Below are positions 37,208 to 39,004 of a stretch of DNA of 39,004 bases, piece after piece. Source of the DNA: Nymphaea colorata (lineage: Eukaryota; Streptophyta; Magnoliopsida; Nymphaeales; Nymphaeaceae). Below the pieces are notes generated by a model. The model worked only from the letters and a program-made list of their open reading frames with translations. It was not told the origin of the DNA and did not search any database. Positions within the stretch are counted from its first letter, which is position 1, and every line of letters begins with the position of its first letter. Both the position numbers and the translations under genes were made by a program. The DNA is taken from contig NW_022204589.1 in NCBI RefSeq assembly GCF_008831285.2, forward strand, positions 12,501-51,504, read 5' to 3'.

Positions 37208-39004
37208 TGTTAGGACCACACCGGTTGGCCTAAGAAAATCCGACCAATGCGATCCTAAACTTCCCAGGACCTTCTTGAGGCCTATTCTAAAAACGAAAAA
37301 CCTAGGTAATTACACAATGATCTACCCGGCCGGACAGGACCCCGGCGCAAAACCCAATAGGTAGGGAGATACACTTGTAGGTTACCCGAGTCCCAAATAT
37401 TCCTAACTAAGTCTGCCTACTACAAAAACACTAACAGGGTCGTGAGGCCTTTACAATTCGCGAGCGATACAAGAGAACACTCAATCTCACTCACAAACCA
37501 CGCAAACCACACTAACGTACAAACCACACCCAACAGAAGTAAATAGGGGGTCTGGCTCCTTGTGGTCGTGTCTCGGGCACAGTGCCCTCGAGGTACCTCA
37601 CGGGGGAGCTAGGCCGAAGCCAAGACTAAAACAGAAATGCTGGAAATAAACTAATATGCTACCTACGACTGAAGCAAATCCCGCCCGAAGCTACAAGGGG
37701 GATAGGAGACGATACCGGCCAAGGATCGCCCTTGCGTAGCCGGATAGGTCTCGGGGTGATGACCTGCCCCCGAGCACTGCAGCTCACAGAACAGGAAGAC
37801 CGACTGAGGTGTGCCTCCACGTAGCCTGCTGCTCGGCTGACCGCTGCCTGAAGACGCTGAAGGTAGGCCGCACGCTGGTGGACGGGTTGACTGCCGAGGT
37901 CTGGTCGCTGCTCGTTTACGGTGGCCGCTGCGCTGTTGCCGCGATGAATTCTGCGGTAGCAGCGCTAACGTCGAGCCAAGACCGCTGCTGACACTCGCTG
38001 GGCCTAGAGGCAGACGCGCGCCGGGAACGAGGACGCTGTCTCGAACTGCTACGGTCGTGCCGTCGAGGATGCCGGGAGCGATCGTCTGCTGTCTGGTCGA
38101 GGGTCGCCGATCAGGACGAGGTCGCCTGGCGTCTGCTGCCGATGTGCTGCTGCTGCACTGAAGAAGACGGAACAGGGCCGGAAGGGCCGCCTGGACTGCC
38201 GAGGGGGGCTGCTGTCACAGCGACAGCGCCTGCCTGCCTAACTCCGGAGTGTGGCTCGGCCACGGGCGCCGGTGGATGCCGACGAAGAGGCAGGGCCGTT
38301 GTAAGGGCCGGCGAGCCGGCTGAACCTAATCCTAGCTAAGGCTGGGTTGGCTGGTTCGGTTGGGCTTACTAGGTGGTAGGTCTAGTCAAGCAGGTTCGGG
38401 TCAGGGTAGGCTCAGTCAAACAGGGTTTAGGTTCAGTCACGGGTTGACCTAGCTAATAGGTTGGTTCAGTAAGGGAGGTTAAGGTCGAGCCTAAGCTCAC
38501 GGTGCTGGTCAAAGTTGACCAAGTGCGGAAGGTTCAACTAACTAGGTGGTTGACTAAATGGACCGAGTCATGGGTCCGGGTCAGTAGGTCAAGGGTCACT
38601 CGAGGTAGGCTCGATCGCTAAGGGAGGGCTACCAACGAAGTGGGCTTGGTGGACTAGCTGACCTAGTTGACTAAGGCTAAGGGTCAATGCCGATCTAGGT
38701 TGGCTCGGTAGAGGTTTAGCCTAGGTGCGGGTTCGGTGCAGGAGGTTGCCTAGTGGGTTCGGTTGACTGGGCTGGTCTTACCCAGGGAATGCACCGATGC
38801 TTGCCACGTGGCAAGACGGACGGACACGACAGAGAGAGCTAGAGAACGCTAGCTCTTAGGAATGGAGCTCGAATTCTCGCCTAAGGGTTAGGGAGAAATG
38901 CGACAAGGAAGGAGAGGAGATTGGGGGAAGGGCCAGGTGGCGCTCTCGTGTGAGCTCGGATGAGGCTAAGGCTGAGATGGGGACACGTGGACCAGATCTA
39001 CGGT
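37208..39004 (-). repeat. LTR of element C (right, 5' LTR, incomplete)
   Basis: The first 1797 bp of the repeat, matching 27801-29608 but 11 bp shorter overall. Nearly all differences are single-base losses. CACGTG motifs are at 38805 and 38984. The TATA-bearing part is beyond the window. Confidence 0.92.

Larger units (their letters stand above)
27801..39004 (-). mobile_element. Element C: Ty3/gypsy chromovirus inserted in 18S rDNA (right LTR cut by window end)
   Basis: At least 11.2 kb, minus strand: 5' LTR from 37208 (incomplete), primer site 37194-37205, structured leader, gag-pol 36585-31418 with several frame breaks, polypurine tract 31713-31725, 3' LTR 27801-31712. It is closest to element B: shared LTR ends, leader hairpins and pol tail, but diverged enough to be a separate family. 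It is placed inside the 18S coding region, antisense to the rRNA. Confidence 0.93.

Overview
The window is nuclear ribosomal DNA (45S rDNA) from a plant, most of it occupied by three related Ty3/gypsy LTR retrotransposons. The plant assignment rests on three things: the 5' part of a eukaryotic 18S rRNA gene with land-plant sequence, 12-nt primer sites matching plant initiator tRNA-Met (TGGTATCAGAGC on the minus strand), and chromodomain-bearing gag-pol proteins of the plant chromovirus type. The exact taxon cannot be read from the sequence. No ordinary cellular protein gene is supported.

Layout. (1) 1-793: the gag end of a further copy of element A, cut by the window edge. (2) 794-12672: element A, LTR / internal region / LTR (3508-bp LTRs), minus strand. 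Because 1-793 repeats 8372-9164, this is an LTR-internal-LTR-internal tandem. (3) 12673-12852: 180 bp of rDNA 5' external spacer. (4) 12853-26160: element B, minus strand, 3.94-kb LTRs and one uninterrupted 1734-codon gag-pol frame. (5) 26161-27335: the rDNA region leading into 18S, with a candidate Pol I start and two diverged 67-nt repeats. (6) 27336-27800: the first 465 nt of 18S rRNA, plus strand. (7) 27801-39004: element C, minus strand, inserted directly into 18S, with complete left LTR and internal region and a right LTR cut by the window end.

How the parts relate. The three elements share domain order (gag, zinc knuckle, protease, RT, RNase H, integrase, chromodomain) and a gag-pol frame that runs past the polypurine tract into the 3' LTR. 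All are antisense to the rRNA. A and B are inserted in the external spacer, C in 18S. B alone looks coding-competent. A has one pol frameshift and a poor polypurine tract. C has at least five small frame breaks, several of which may be sequence errors near the contig end. B and C share a long leader with hairpins that show covariation. B's flanks do not match each other, so the rDNA around it has been rearranged. The most interesting possibility is a lineage of chromoviruses that repeatedly integrates into, or persists in, rDNA.
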